This document shows, in pieces, positions 1 through 9,144 of a DNA stretch of 64,000 nt. The first letter of the stretch is position 1, and every line of letters begins with the position of its first letter. The stretch is from positions 22,010-86,009 of the forward strand of contig NZ_JAGGOY010000024.1 of assembly GCF_018614095.1 (NCBI RefSeq), in the 5' to 3' direction. Made by a program: the position numbers and the translations under genes. Under the pieces are notes generated by a model. The model was not told where the DNA came from. It searched no databases and saw only the letters and a program-made list of their open reading frames with translations. The stretch comes from Streptomyces sp. ISL-87 (lineage in GTDB: Bacteria; Actinomycetota; Actinomycetes; Streptomycetales; Streptomycetaceae).

Positions 1-527
1 TTGACGGCGGCCCTGGCGTCCTTGCCGATGGTGAAGACGCCGTGGCTCTTCATCAGGACGGCCGGCGAGCGGTGGCCCCGGAGGGTCTCGACGATGCCCC
101 GGCCGATGGAGTCGTCGCCGATCAGGGCGAACGGGCCGACGGGGATCTCGGCGCCGAACTCGTCGGCCATGGCGGTCAGTACGCAGGGCACCGCCTCAGC
201 GCGCGCGGCCCAGGCGCTCGCGTACGTCGAGTGGGTGTGGACCACTCCGCCGACCTCGGGCATGTGGCGGTAGACGTAGGCGTGCGCGGCGGTGTCCGAG
301 GACGGGGACTGGTCGCCCTCGACGACCTTGCCGTCCAGGTCGCAAAGGATCATGTTCCCGGGCGTCAGCTCGTCGTACGAGACGCCGCTCGGCTTGATCA
401 CCAGCAGGTCCTCGCCGGGGACGCGGGCCGAGACGTTGCCGGCCGTCCAGACGACGAGGTCGTAGCGGACCAGCTCCTGGTGGAGGTCGCTGACCTGGCG
501 GCGCAGCAGATCGATCGGTGAACTCAT
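1..527 (-). CDS. araD: L-ribulose-5-phosphate 4-epimerase / class II aldolase (3' end outside window)
   Basis: Class II aldolase/adducin fold protein that would convert L-ribulose 5-phosphate to D-xylulose 5-phosphate in L-arabinose breakdown. The ATG start is at 525-527 and the frame runs off the left edge, so only about the first 175 residues are seen. The zinc-site pair HTH falls near residues 97-99, and the substrate-phosphate loop (TAGNVSARV) near residue 28. It follows the ribulokinase gene after a 2-base gap, so the two are co-transcribed and probably coupled. The pairing with araB supports epimerase over other class II aldolases such as fuculose-phosphate aldolase. Confidence 0.85.
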   Translation of the reverse strand, partial: MSSPIDLLRRQVSDLHQELVRYDLVVWTAGNVSARVPGEDLLVIKPSGVSYDELTPGNMILCDLDGKVVEGDQSPSSDTAAHAYVYRHMPEVGGVVHTHSTYASAWAARAEAVPCVLTAMADEFGAEIPVGPFALIGDDSIGRGIVETLRGHRSPAVLMKSHGVFTIGKDARAAV

Positions 528-529
528 GG

Positions 530-2260
530 TCAGACCTCGCTCTTCTGGGCCGCGACCGGGGCGGCCTCCGGGTCGGCGTGCCGGGCGGTGAGCGCCGCGT
601 TGCGGATGGCGCGAAGACGGTGGAGGAGCTTGTCGGGCCCGGTGCCGAAGTGGTCGTGCAGGGCGCGGTACTCGGAGTAGAGGGAGTCGTACGCGTCGGC
701 GCGCGCGGTGTCCGGCTGGTAGGCGCCGCGCCGTACCCGGCCCATGGCCGCGGTCGCGGTGCGTACGTCCGGGTGGGCTCCGGCGGCGACGGCGGCGTGG
801 ATGGCCGAGCCGAGGGCCGGGCCCTGGGCGGACTCGGCGAGGGAGACGGGGCGGCGCAGCACATCGGCGTAGATCTGCATGAGCAGGGGGTTCTTCTTCA
901 GCCCGCCGGTCACGATGAACTCGGTGACGGGGACGCCGCCCTGCTCCAGGGCGTCGACGATGGTGCGGGTGCCGAAGGCGGTGGCCTCCAGCAGGGCTCG
1001 GTAGATCTCCTCGGGGCGGGTGGCGAGGGTGAGGCCGACGATGACGCCGGAGAGGTGGTGGTCGACCAGGGTGGAGCGGTTGCCGTTCATCCAGTCGAGG
1101 GCGACCAGGCCGTGGCCGCCGACGGGCTGGTCGGCGATCTTGCGGGACAGCAGCTGGTGCAGGTCCTCGCCGGTGGCCGCGGCCTCGCCCCGGTAGTCGG
1201 CCGGCACGCCCTGGCGCAGCCACCAGGCGAAGATGTCACCGACCGCGCTCTGCCCCGCCTCGTACCCGTAGGCGCCCTCGACGATGCCGCCGTCGACGAC
1301 TCCGCAGATGCCGGGGACGTCGGCGAGGACGGGGCCGTTCACGACGTGGCAGGTGGAAGTGCCCATGATGGCGAGGAGCTGCCCGTTCTCGACGGCCTGG
1401 GCGGCGGGGGCCGCCACGTGGGCGTCGACGTTGCCGGCGGCGACGGCGATGCCCTCGGGCAGTCCCGTCCAGGCGGCCGCCTCGGCGGTGAGGGAGCCGG
1501 CCCGCGTGCCCAGCGGCGACAGCGGATGCTCCAGCCGGGTACGCGCGAAGTCGGCGAAGCCGGGGTGCAGGGCGGCGAGGTAGTCCTCGCTGGGGTACTG
1601 GCCGTCCTGGTGGATGCCCTTGTATCCCGCCGTGCAGGTGTTGCGGGTCTCGACGCCTGCGAGCTGCCAGACGATCCAGTCGGCGGCCTCGATCCAGCGC
1701 TCGGTGGCGGCGTAGGTCGCCGGGTCCTCCTCCAGCACTTGGAGCGCCTTGGCGTACTGCCACTCGGCGGAGATCCTGCCGCCGTACCGGGAGATCCACT
1801 TCTCGCCGCGCTGGTGGGCGAGGTGGTTGATCCGGTCGGCCTGGCTCTGGGCGGCGTGGTGCTTCCAGAGCTTGGGCCAGGCGTGCGGGCGCACGCCCAG
1901 GGCGGTCTCGGCGAGCGGGGTGCCGTCGGCCCGTACGGGGAGGACGGTGCAGGCGGTGAAGTCGGTGGCGATGCCGATGACGGCGGCCGGGTCTATGCCG
2001 CTCGCGGCCACTGCGGCGGGGACGGCGGTACGCAGCACCTCGCGCCAGTCATCGGGGTGCTGGAGGGCCCAGTCGGGCGGCAGGGGCCGGCCGGTGGTGG
2101 GGAGTTCGTGCTCGATGACGCCGTGCGGGTACGCGTGGACGGCGGCGGCGAGCTCCTCACCGTCGCGTACGCGGACCACCACGGCCCGGCCGGAGAGAGT
2201 GCCGAAGTCGACACCGACGACATAGCTCTCCGTGGTCTGGGTGGGAGGAGTCACGGTCAC
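530..2260 (-). CDS. araB: L-ribulokinase
   Basis: FGGY-family sugar kinase of 576 residues that phosphorylates L-ribulose in the arabinose pathway. The N-terminal phosphate-1 motif (VGVDFGTLSGRAVV), the conserved GNVDAH stretch and the C-terminal adenosine motif (VTGGLKKNP) are all visible, and length and order fit AraB. The frame is open further upstream, but I chose the GTG at 2258-2260 because a GAAGGA ribosome site lies six bases before it and the protein then begins just ahead of the kinase fold. A LacI-type operator about 60 bases upstream suggests its own sugar-responsive promoter. Confidence 0.92.
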   Translation of the reverse strand: MTVTPPTQTTESYVVGVDFGTLSGRAVVVRVRDGEELAAAVHAYPHGVIEHELPTTGRPLPPDWALQHPDDWREVLRTAVPAAVAASGIDPAAVIGIATDFTACTVLPVRADGTPLAETALGVRPHAWPKLWKHHAAQSQADRINHLAHQRGEKWISRYGGRISAEWQYAKALQVLEEDPATYAATERWIEAADWIVWQLAGVETRNTCTAGYKGIHQDGQYPSEDYLAALHPGFADFARTRLEHPLSPLGTRAGSLTAEAAAWTGLPEGIAVAAGNVDAHVAAPAAQAVENGQLLAIMGTSTCHVVNGPVLADVPGICGVVDGGIVEGAYGYEAGQSAVGDIFAWWLRQGVPADYRGEAAATGEDLHQLLSRKIADQPVGGHGLVALDWMNGNRSTLVDHHLSGVIVGLTLATRPEEIYRALLEATAFGTRTIVDALEQGGVPVTEFIVTGGLKKNPLLMQIYADVLRRPVSLAESAQGPALGSAIHAAVAAGAHPDVRTATAAMGRVRRGAYQPDTARADAYDSLYSEYRALHDHFGTGPDKLLHRLRAIRNAALTARHADPEAAPVAAQKSEV

Positions 2261-2321
2261 TTCACATCCTTCGTACGGAGCCCCAGGAGGGCGAAGGGGC
2301 GCCGCAGGGCACCGTCGGGTG

Positions 2322-2339
2322 ATTGTTAGCGTTAACAAT
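2322..2339. promoter_or_regulatory. LacI-type operator upstream of araB
   Basis: Near-perfect 18-base inverted repeat ATTGTTAGCGTTAACAAT with a CG centre, lying in the gap between the last transporter gene and araB. It matches the operator at 7252-7269 in its left half exactly. LacI/GalR-family operators have this form, and the only LacI-family gene nearby is at 7434-8465, so it is inferred to be the regulator of both sites. Confidence 0.75.
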
Positions 2340-2372
2340 TGGCATGTCAAGGGCGTGCCGCCCGCCAGGGAA

Positions 2373-3347
2373 TCAGACCTTCCGGCGGCCGGCGATCAGA
2401 CGCTGGAGCAGGATGAAGGCGAACAGCAGGGCGCCGACCACGATCCTGGTCCACCACGAGCTGAGCGTGCCCTGGAAGCTGATGACGGTCTGGATCAGGC
2501 CCAGTACCAGCACTCCCAGCGCGGTGCCGAGCAGGTACCCCGAGCCTCCGGTCAGCAGCGTCCCGCCGATCACCACGGCGGCGATGGCGTCCAGCTCCAG
2601 GCCCACCGCGTGCAGCCCGTAGCCGGAGAGCATGTAGAAGGTCAGCAGCACCCCTCCGAGCGCCGAGCAGAAGCCGCTGACCGCGTAGACGGTGATCTTC
2701 GTCCGCCGGACCGGCAGGCCCATCAACAGGGCCGATTGCTCGCTGCCGCCCAGCGCGTACACCTTCCGGCCCAGCCGGGTGTGGTGCAGGACCACGAAGG
2801 CGATCACCAGCACGGCCACCGCGATCAGCACGCTCGGCGAGACGAACAGGTCACCGGGCAGTGGAATCCTCGTCTGGGCGAAGGCCGTATAGGTCGGGTC
2901 GGTGAGGGAGATCGAGTCGATGCTGATCGTGTAGCAGAGGCCGCGGGCCAGGAACATCCCGGCGAGCGTCACGATGAACGGCTGGATCTCGAACGAGTGG
3001 ATCACCCACCCCATCGCGAGCCCGGCGCCCGTCCCCACCGCCAGGACCAGCGGGATCACCAGCAGTGGCGGCCAGCCGTGCTGTTCCACCAGCCAGGCCG
3101 AGATCATCGTCGACAGGGCGACCATCGCGCCGACCGACAGGTCGATCCCCCCGGTCAGCACCACGAAGGTCATCCCGACCGCGACCACCAGCAGGAAGGC
3201 GTTGTCGATGAGCAGGTTGAGCAGCACCTGCCCGGAGAAGAAGCCCTCGTACTGGACGGAACCGGCGCCGAACATCGAGACCAGCAGGGCCGACGTGACC
3301 AGCAGTGGGATGTACGCGCGGCCACGGGCCGCCGCGATCGCGCTCAC
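2373..3347 (-). CDS. Sugar ABC transporter permease (YjfF-like)
   Basis: Inner-membrane permease of about 324 residues from the ribose/galactofuranose ABC family, with the family signature TGGIDLSVGAMVAL and a second conserved stretch GGTLLTGGSGYLLGT. About ten hydrophobic segments. The open frame continues far upstream in a shadow frame; the start is taken as the GTG at 3345-3347, which overlaps the stop of the preceding permease (GTGA). It pairs with the other permease to form a heterodimeric channel fed by the lipoprotein encoded upstream. It ends 33 bases before the araB operator. Confidence 0.87.
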   Translation of the reverse strand: MSAIAAARGRAYIPLLVTSALLVSMFGAGSVQYEGFFSGQVLLNLLIDNAFLLVVAVGMTFVVLTGGIDLSVGAMVALSTMISAWLVEQHGWPPLLVIPLVLAVGTGAGLAMGWVIHSFEIQPFIVTLAGMFLARGLCYTISIDSISLTDPTYTAFAQTRIPLPGDLFVSPSVLIAVAVLVIAFVVLHHTRLGRKVYALGGSEQSALLMGLPVRRTKITVYAVSGFCSALGGVLLTFYMLSGYGLHAVGLELDAIAAVVIGGTLLTGGSGYLLGTALGVLVLGLIQTVISFQGTLSSWWTRIVVGALLFAFILLQRLIAGRRKV

Positions 3348-4390
3348 GCCCCCACCTCCATGTGCTCGGGCGTCACCGGCTGCGGACTCGTGCCGCGCCC
3401 GGACCGGGCCCGCCGGCGGGCGGCCTTGGCCCGGAAGGCGGGTGACTGGATCAGGCAGACCACGATCACCACGAAGGCTTTGAAGACCAAGGTGGTCTCC
3501 GGTGGGATGCCGATGGTGTAGACGGTGGTGGACAGGGTCTGGATGATCAGCGCGCCGATCACCGTACCGCCGAGCGAGAAACGCCCGCCGGTCAGTGAGG
3601 TGCCGCCGACCACCACGGCCAGGATGGCGTCCAGCTCGATCCAGAGCCCGGCGTTGTTGCCGTCCGCACTGGAGACGTTCGAGCTGATCATGAGCCCCGC
3701 GACCGCGGCGCACAGTGCGCTGAACACGTACACCAGGCCGATCAGGCCCATCGCCCGGATGCCGACCAGGCGGCTGGCCACCGGGTTGCCGCCGACCGAC
3801 TCCAGCAGCAGTCCGAGCGCGGTACGGCGGGTCAGGAGCCAGGTCAGCAGGACGACCGCGCCCGCGAGCAGGATCGCGAACGGCATGGTCAGCCAGTAGC
3901 CGCCGCCGATCAGCTTGTAGGGCTCACTGGTGACGGTGACGATCTGGCCGTCCGTCACCAGCTGGGCGACGCCGCGCCCGGCCACCATCAGGATGAGAGT
4001 GGCGATGATCGGCTGGACACCGACCCTGGCCACCAGTACGCCGTTGGCCACCCCCAGGACGAGGGCTACCGCCAGCGCGATCGCAACCGCACCGAACACC
4101 GTGCCGGGGCTCGCCGGGTCGGCCGCCTCACTGATGTGGAGGCAGGCCAGCGCGCCCGCGATGGCGACGGTGGAGCCGACCGAGAGGTCGATGCCACTGG
4201 TCGCGATGACCAGCGTCATGCCCAGCGCCACGAGGATCAGTGGGGCGCCGAAGTGCAGGATGTCGATCAGACTCCCGTACAGGTGCCCGCCCTTGATCCG
4301 GACGGCGAAGAAGTCCGGAGTGAACACCACGTTGGCCAGCAGCAGGGCCGCGAGCACCACGGCGGGCCAGAAGAGGCGGTGCTTGGTCAT
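3344..4390 (-). CDS. Sugar ABC transporter permease (YtfT-like)
   Basis: 348-residue multi-span permease with the ribose-family signature TSGIDLSVGSTVAI and the C-terminal VVVGGTSLTGG motif. It partners the YjfF-like permease downstream. Its ATG overlaps the stop codon of the ATPase gene (ATGA), and its own stop overlaps the start of the next permease, so the three genes are translationally coupled. The paired permeases differ from each other, as in the E. coli YtfT/YjfF galactofuranose importer, and not as in the single-permease ribose system. Confidence 0.87.
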   Translation of the reverse strand: MTKHRLFWPAVVLAALLLANVVFTPDFFAVRIKGGHLYGSLIDILHFGAPLILVALGMTLVIATSGIDLSVGSTVAIAGALACLHISEAADPASPGTVFGAVAIALAVALVLGVANGVLVARVGVQPIIATLILMVAGRGVAQLVTDGQIVTVTSEPYKLIGGGYWLTMPFAILLAGAVVLLTWLLTRRTALGLLLESVGGNPVASRLVGIRAMGLIGLVYVFSALCAAVAGLMISSNVSSADGNNAGLWIELDAILAVVVGGTSLTGGRFSLGGTVIGALIIQTLSTTVYTIGIPPETTLVFKAFVVIVVCLIQSPAFRAKAARRRARSGRGTSPQPVTPEHMEVGA

Positions 4391-5940
4391 GACCGGGCTC
4401 CGCTCGCGATCGTCGCCATGATGCGCTCGGGGGTGAGCGAGCCGTCGTTCGGCAGCTCGGCGACCAGCCGGCGGTCCCGCAGCACGGCCACCCGGTGACT
4501 GAGCCGCAGCACTTCCTCCAGCTCGGCCGAGATGAACAGCACCGACATGCCCTCCTGGGCCAACTCGGCCACCAGCTTCTGGATCTCGGCCTTGGCGCCG
4601 ATGTCGATGCCCCGGGTCGGCTCGTCCAGGATCAACAGCTTCGGGTCGGTGAGCAGCCAGCGTGCCAGCAGCACCTTCTGCTGGTTTCCTCCGCTGAGAT
4701 CGCGCACCAGCGCCTCGGGGTTGTCCGGGCGGATGTCCAGCGATTGGATCCAGCGCAGCGCGATCTCGTCCTGCTTGGCGCGGGGGAGCGGACGCGCCCA
4801 GCCGCGGGCCGCCTGGAGGGCCAGGATGATGTTCTCGCGCACCGTCAACTCGCCGACCAGTCCCTCGTTCTTACGGTCCTCCGAGCAGAAGGCGATCCCG
4901 TACGAGATCGCGGCGCCCGGGGTGCGCAGCGTGGCGGCGGCGTCCTCGATCCGCACCGAGCCCTGGGTGCTGCGGTCGGCGCCGAACAGCAGGCGGGCCG
5001 CTTCCGTCCGCCCTGACCCCAACAGGCCGGCCAGGCCGACGACTTCACCGGGCCGGATGGCCAGGTCGTACGGCTCGATCGCGCCGCTGCGAGCCAGGCC
5101 CTCGGCCCGCAGGAACGGGGTGGTGCCGGTCTGGGAGGCGGTCTGGGTGCTGGTCCGGGTGGCGGTTTCGTGGCGGCCCGACAGCTCTTCCAGGCTCGCC
5201 AGTTCACCGCCGATCATGCGGGCGACCAGGTCGGCCTGGCTGAGCTCGCTAGTCGCGTACTCGCCCTCCAGCCTGCCGTTGCGCAGGATGGTCATCCGGT
5301 CGCAGATCTCGTAGATCTGGTCCAGGAAGTGGGAGACGAAGAGGATCGCCACCCCCTGGCCGCGCAATCGGCGTATCACGGTGAAGAGTTGCCGCACCTC
5401 GTCGCGGTCGAGGCTGGAGGTCGGCTCGTCCAGGATCAGCACCTTGGCCGAGACGTCCATCGCGCGGACGATCGCGACCAACTGCTGAACGGCGATCGAG
5501 TAGCTGTTCAGCGGGGCGGTGACGTCGATATCGAGATCGAGGTCGGCGACCAGGCGTGCCGCACGGGAGCGGAGCTCGGACCAGTGGATGAGGCCGAACC
5601 GGCGCGGTTCCCGGCCGATGAGGATGTTCTCCGCCACCGACAGGTTCGGACAGAGGTTCACCTCTTGGTACACCGTGCTGATCCCGGCCTGCTGCGCCTG
5701 CGGCGGGCCGGCGATGCGCACGGGCCGACCGTTCAGCACGACCTCGCCCCCGTCCGGCTCGTAGACGCCGGTGAGAACCTTGATCAGGGTGGACTTGCCG
5801 GCGCCGTTCTCACCCATCAGCGCGTGCACTTCGCCGGGGAAGAGCCGGAAGTCGACCCCGTCCAGTGCCACCACGCCCGGGAACTCCTTGCGGATCCCGT
5901 GCACTTCCAGGACCGGTCGCTGCTCGTGGTGCGCAGGCAT
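4387..5940 (-). CDS. Sugar ABC transporter ATP-binding protein (YtfR-like, two ABC domains)
   Basis: 517-residue double ABC ATPase that powers furanose import. The first domain has an intact Walker A (GENGAGKST, about residues 43-51) and a Walker B in LILDEPTSSL. The second has the degenerate P-loop GLLGSGRTEAAR typical of RbsA/YtfR-type proteins but an intact LSGGNQQK signature. It lies 76 bases after the binding-protein gene and overlaps the first permease by four bases. Confidence 0.9.
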   Translation of the reverse strand: MPAHHEQRPVLEVHGIRKEFPGVVALDGVDFRLFPGEVHALMGENGAGKSTLIKVLTGVYEPDGGEVVLNGRPVRIAGPPQAQQAGISTVYQEVNLCPNLSVAENILIGREPRRFGLIHWSELRSRAARLVADLDLDIDVTAPLNSYSIAVQQLVAIVRAMDVSAKVLILDEPTSSLDRDEVRQLFTVIRRLRGQGVAILFVSHFLDQIYEICDRMTILRNGRLEGEYATSELSQADLVARMIGGELASLEELSGRHETATRTSTQTASQTGTTPFLRAEGLARSGAIEPYDLAIRPGEVVGLAGLLGSGRTEAARLLFGADRSTQGSVRIEDAAATLRTPGAAISYGIAFCSEDRKNEGLVGELTVRENIILALQAARGWARPLPRAKQDEIALRWIQSLDIRPDNPEALVRDLSGGNQQKVLLARWLLTDPKLLILDEPTRGIDIGAKAEIQKLVAELAQEGMSVLFISAELEEVLRLSHRVAVLRDRRLVAELPNDGSLTPERIMATIASGARS

Positions 5941-6016
5941 CCGCCCCTCCTCTCATGGTCGGGACCCGGGGCGCCCGGCTCGGGGCGGGCCGAGCAGCCC
6001 CTGGTCACCGGGCCGG

Positions 6017-7000
6017 TCAGTACTGGCGGTTCGGCAGGGCGGCCGCAGCCTGGTCCTGGGTGAAGACGCCCTCCTCGGTCTTGATCCGGCGCGGCACCTG
6101 CTCACCGGCGTCGACCTTCTTGACCAGCTCCATCAGCTGGTCGCCGAGGAGGGGGTTGCACTCGACGAGGACGTTGATCTTGCCCTGGCTCATCGCGGTG
6201 AAGGCGTCCTTGACGCCGTCCACCGAGATGATCTTGATGTCTGTGCCGGGCTTCTTGCCGGCCTCCTCGATGGCCTGGATGGCGCCGAGGGTCATGTCGT
6301 CGTTGTGCGCGTAGAGCACGTCGATCTTCGGCTGGGACTTCAGGAAGGCCTGCATGACCTCCTTGCCCTTGGCGCGTGTGAAGTCACCGGTCTGGGAGGC
6401 CGTGATCTTGAACTTGGCGTCGGTCTTGATGACGTCGGCGAAGCCGGACTTGCGGTCGTTGGCGGGGGCGGAGCCGGTGGTGCCCTGCAACTCCACGATG
6501 TTCACCGCGTCGCTCTTGCCCTGGTACTCCTTCACCAGCCAGTCGCCGGCCTTCTTGCCCTCCTCGACGAAGTCCGAACCGAGGAAGGTGGCATAGAGCG
6601 ACTCGTCCTCGGAGTCGACCGCGCGGTCCGTCAGGACGACCGGGATGTGGGCGGCCTTGGCCTCCTTGAGTACGGTGTCCCAGCCCGACTCGACCACCGG
6701 CGAGAAGGCGATCACGTCCACCTTCTGCTGGATGAACGAGCGGATGGCCTTGATCTGGTTCTCCTGCTTCTGCTGGGCATCGGAGAACTTGAGCGTGATC
6801 CCGGCCTTCTTGGCCGCGTCCTGCACGGACTTGGTGTTGGCCGTGCGCCACCCGCTCTCCGCGCCGACCTGCGAGAAGCCCACGGTGAGCTTGTGGCCGG
6901 AGCCCTTGCCGTCGGTCGAGCCGCCGCTCCCGGTACCGCAGGCGGACAGAACGGCGACCATCGCGCCGGCGACCAGGGTCGCCGCAGCTCTCTTGGACAT
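6017..7000 (-). CDS. Sugar-binding lipoprotein (YtfQ-like, furanose type)
   Basis: 327-residue periplasmic-binding-protein-like lipoprotein, first gene of the importer operon. A signal peptide ends in a lipobox LSAC with the lipidated Cys at residue 21. The mature protein begins KLTVGFSQVGAESGWRTA and contains DAQQKQENQIKAIRSF and GDFTRAKGKEVMQAF, which closely follow E. coli YtfQ, the galactofuranose-binding protein. A GAGAGGAA ribosome site precedes the ATG. In this arabinose context the ligand could be L-arabinofuranose or galactofuranose; the sequence alone does not decide. Confidence 0.9.
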   Translation of the reverse strand: MSKRAAATLVAGAMVAVLSACGTGSGGSTDGKGSGHKLTVGFSQVGAESGWRTANTKSVQDAAKKAGITLKFSDAQQKQENQIKAIRSFIQQKVDVIAFSPVVESGWDTVLKEAKAAHIPVVLTDRAVDSEDESLYATFLGSDFVEEGKKAGDWLVKEYQGKSDAVNIVELQGTTGSAPANDRKSGFADVIKTDAKFKITASQTGDFTRAKGKEVMQAFLKSQPKIDVLYAHNDDMTLGAIQAIEEAGKKPGTDIKIISVDGVKDAFTAMSQGKINVLVECNPLLGDQLMELVKKVDAGEQVPRRIKTEEGVFTQDQAAAALPNRQY

Positions 7001-7251
7001 CTTGGGATTCCTCTCGGGGTGGGGAGGCCGCTCCTGGCGCGGACGGATCGACTGCGTACGGGTCGACCGGAGGCCGACTGACCGCAGGTCGATCGACAGT
7101 GGAGCCGGCCGGCGGGCGCGGGAGGCGGTTGGACACCACCGGGGGCGGTGGGCCCCCGGTGTGGCGTGGTGCAGGCGGCGGTGCGGTCCGCAGTGGTCCG
7201 TGTGAACGGGATGTGGCCGTGCCGTTGCGGTTGCCGTTTCGCTTGAGTGTG

Positions 7252-7269
7252 ATTGTTAGCGCTCACAAT
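7252..7269. promoter_or_regulatory. LacI-type operator in the importer promoter region
   Basis: 18-base inverted repeat ATTGTTAGCGCTCACAAT inside the 433-base non-coding stretch (7001-7433) between the regulator gene and the binding-protein gene. It shares nine left-half bases with the araB operator. Apart from this site and GC-rich sequence with a few GGTCGA/CGACC repeats around 7060-7100 I see no gene in the stretch. The long distance to the lipoprotein start leaves room for a leader of about 200 bases. Confidence 0.75.
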
Positions 7270-7433
7270 TCAGCGGACAAGGGGCCCGGCGCGCCGTTAC
7301 CCAATCTTGACCACGTTCCCGCGCCGTCCCAGCCCGACCCTGGGCGGCGGCGCGGGTCGGGCCCCAACCCAGGTCGACGGCCCGCGACTTGCCTCGTGTC
7401 AGAGCGTCGCTCGGTGCGTCCGCGCGCAGCCGG

Positions 7434-8465
7434 CTACCGGCGAGCCGCCGGGCCCGCGCTGCGGCGCAGCACCATCTCCGGCGAGATCAGCACATGGCTG
7501 CGGGCATGGTCAACGCCGGCCAGCTCCTCCACCAGCAGCTCAAGAGCGCGGCGCCCCAACTCACCGAAGTCCTGACGCACGGTGGTCAGCGGCGGCGCGA
7601 AGTACGCGGCCTCCGGAATGTCGTCGAACCCGACCACACTGATGTCGCCCGGGATCGCCCGGCCCGCCTCATGGAACGCCCGGAGCAGGCCGAGAGCCAT
7701 GTGGTCGTTGGCGCAGAACACCGCGGTGACCAGCGGATCCTCAGCGATCCGCAGACCGGCCTCGTATCCGGACCGCGCGCTCCAGTCGCCGCTCTGCACC
7801 GGCGGCACCTCGGCACCGCGGGCCTCCAGGGCCCTGCGCCAGCCGTCCTGCCGGGTCTTGGTCTCCAGCCAGCCGGAGGGGCCGGCGACGTGGTGCACCG
7901 TGGCGTGCCCGAGGTCGAGCAGATGCCGGGTGGCGGCCAGCGCGCCCGACTCGTTGTCGACGGCGACCATCGGTACCCGGGACTGGCTGCCCGACCCGAC
8001 GGCGACCACGGGCACCGCGCTGGACAGCTTGGCCACCGCGCTCACCGCCGAGATCTGCGGCGCGATGACGACGATGCCCTCCACACCCTGGTCGCGGAGC
8101 CGGTCCACCGCCTCCTGGACCGAGCGGCTGTCCAGCGAACGCAGGCTCGCGACGCTGACGAAGTACCCCGCACTGCGCGCGGCCTGCTCGATCCCGTCCA
8201 GCATCGACGCGGGCCCGTAGAGGGCGCTGCCGAAACTGACGACGCCGAGGGTCTGGGAGCGCCGGGTGACCAGTGCGCGGGCTGCCGAGTTGGGGCGGTA
8301 GTCCAGTTCCCGGATGGCGGCGAGCACCCGGTCCCGGGTGTCGGGCCGGACGTGCGGTGCCCCGTTCAGCACCCGCGACACGGTCTGGTGGGACACGCCG
8401 GCGACCCGCGCCACGTCCGCCATCACAGGCTGGCGGGACTCCGGCTCGGTGCTTGCAGTTCCCAC
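7434..8465 (-). CDS. LacI-family transcriptional regulator of the arabinose/furanose genes
   Basis: 343-residue repressor with an N-terminal helix-turn-helix (MADVARVAGVSHQTVSRVLN, residues about 15-34), the hinge region ending YRPNSAARALV, and a periplasmic-binding-like effector domain with the usual VVGFDDIPEA motif. The GTG start has a GAGGGGG ribosome site. It lies on the same strand as the importer but is separated by 433 bases, and likely acts on the operators at 2322 and 7252. It would be released by the imported sugar or a derivative; this is inferred from context. Confidence 0.88.
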   Translation of the reverse strand: MGTASTEPESRQPVMADVARVAGVSHQTVSRVLNGAPHVRPDTRDRVLAAIRELDYRPNSAARALVTRRSQTLGVVSFGSALYGPASMLDGIEQAARSAGYFVSVASLRSLDSRSVQEAVDRLRDQGVEGIVVIAPQISAVSAVAKLSSAVPVVAVGSGSQSRVPMVAVDNESGALAATRHLLDLGHATVHHVAGPSGWLETKTRQDGWRRALEARGAEVPPVQSGDWSARSGYEAGLRIAEDPLVTAVFCANDHMALGLLRAFHEAGRAIPGDISVVGFDDIPEAAYFAPPLTTVRQDFGELGRRALELLVEELAGVDHARSHVLISPEMVLRRSAGPAARR

Positions 8466-8620
8466 TCAAGGCCCCCTCATCGGTCATATCGGTGCGGATC
8501 GGCTGCCGGTCGGTGTCTACGAGTGACGGCGCTCAGCGGCGGCACCCCCTGGCGGTGCCCGGCCGGTGACGCAGGGCCGCGCAGACACTACGACTGTCTC
8601 ATGAGCGCTGACGACAGTGT

Positions 8621-8660
8621 ATTTGTTCACGATCACATAACGTCGCCCATCGTGATCACC
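8621..8660. promoter_or_regulatory. Candidate operator/promoter of the LacI-family gene
   Basis: AT-rich patch in a GC-rich gap (8466-8704), containing TTGTTCACGATCACAT and, 10 bases further on, an inverted copy of its core (GATCAC then GTGATC). It differs from the two ATTGTTAGC operators, so if the regulator binds here it does so through a divergent site; another regulator is equally possible. Nothing else is seen in the gap. Confidence 0.35.
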
Positions 8661-8704
8661 GTTGCCCTGCGTACGCTTTCGCGCCGGTCGAACCGGAGGA
8701 GGGC

Positions 8705-8968
8705 TCAACGTGAGCCTCGGCCGCTGCCCGCGACGAAAGCGGCCAGGAGCGCGGCGATGGCCGCCCAGACGATGCCTTCACCGCCGGCGTGCTGCCATCC
8801 CAGCAAGCCGAGTACGAGCCCGATGACGGCGCCGGTCCAAAGGGCGCGGGCATCGCTGAGGAACGCCCACTGGTACCTGGCGCTGCCGGGTTCCCTGAGC
8901 TCCGCGAGCGCCGTCCTGATCACGAGGCCTGCCAGGACGATCGCGGCGACCAAAAGGGTCGGCTCCAC
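8705..8968 (-). CDS. Small two- or three-span membrane protein, unknown
   Basis: 87-residue protein with hydrophobic segments at about 3-20, 44-60 and 67-82. A strong GGAGGAG ribosome site lies two bases before the GTG start, which makes a real gene likely. No recognised domain. It stands alone between the arabinose regulator and the zinc-ribbon remnant. Confidence 0.6.
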   Translation of the reverse strand: MEPTLLVAAIVLAGLVIRTALAELREPGSARYQWAFLSDARALWTGAVIGLVLGLLGWQHAGGEGIVWAAIAALLAAFVAGSGRGSR

Positions 8969-9144
8969 TGCTCCTCCGTCCGTCAGTTGCGCCCGGAGCT
9001 GATCAAGTCCGCGGGGCGCTCGTAGATGCCGGGGGATGCCGTCCCGCGTTCGCCTCCAGGTTCTCCTCTTCGAACGGGCGGCGGTAGACGCGGCTCGCCG
9101 GGGAGGCGGTCTCGCCTGTCACGTTCGTCATCGACGCCGCCGGT

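Noticed and set aside
518..2329. 600-residue plus-strand frame opposite araB
   Set aside because: It is the GC-rich shadow of the ribulokinase gene: low-complexity Gly/Val/Asp composition and no domain.
8983..9135. Minus-strand peptide frames (VYRRPFEEE, GIYERPADLISSG) near the zinc-ribbon gene
   Set aside because: They lie in two different frames, overlap the opposite-strand gene and have no usable start, so no gene is called.
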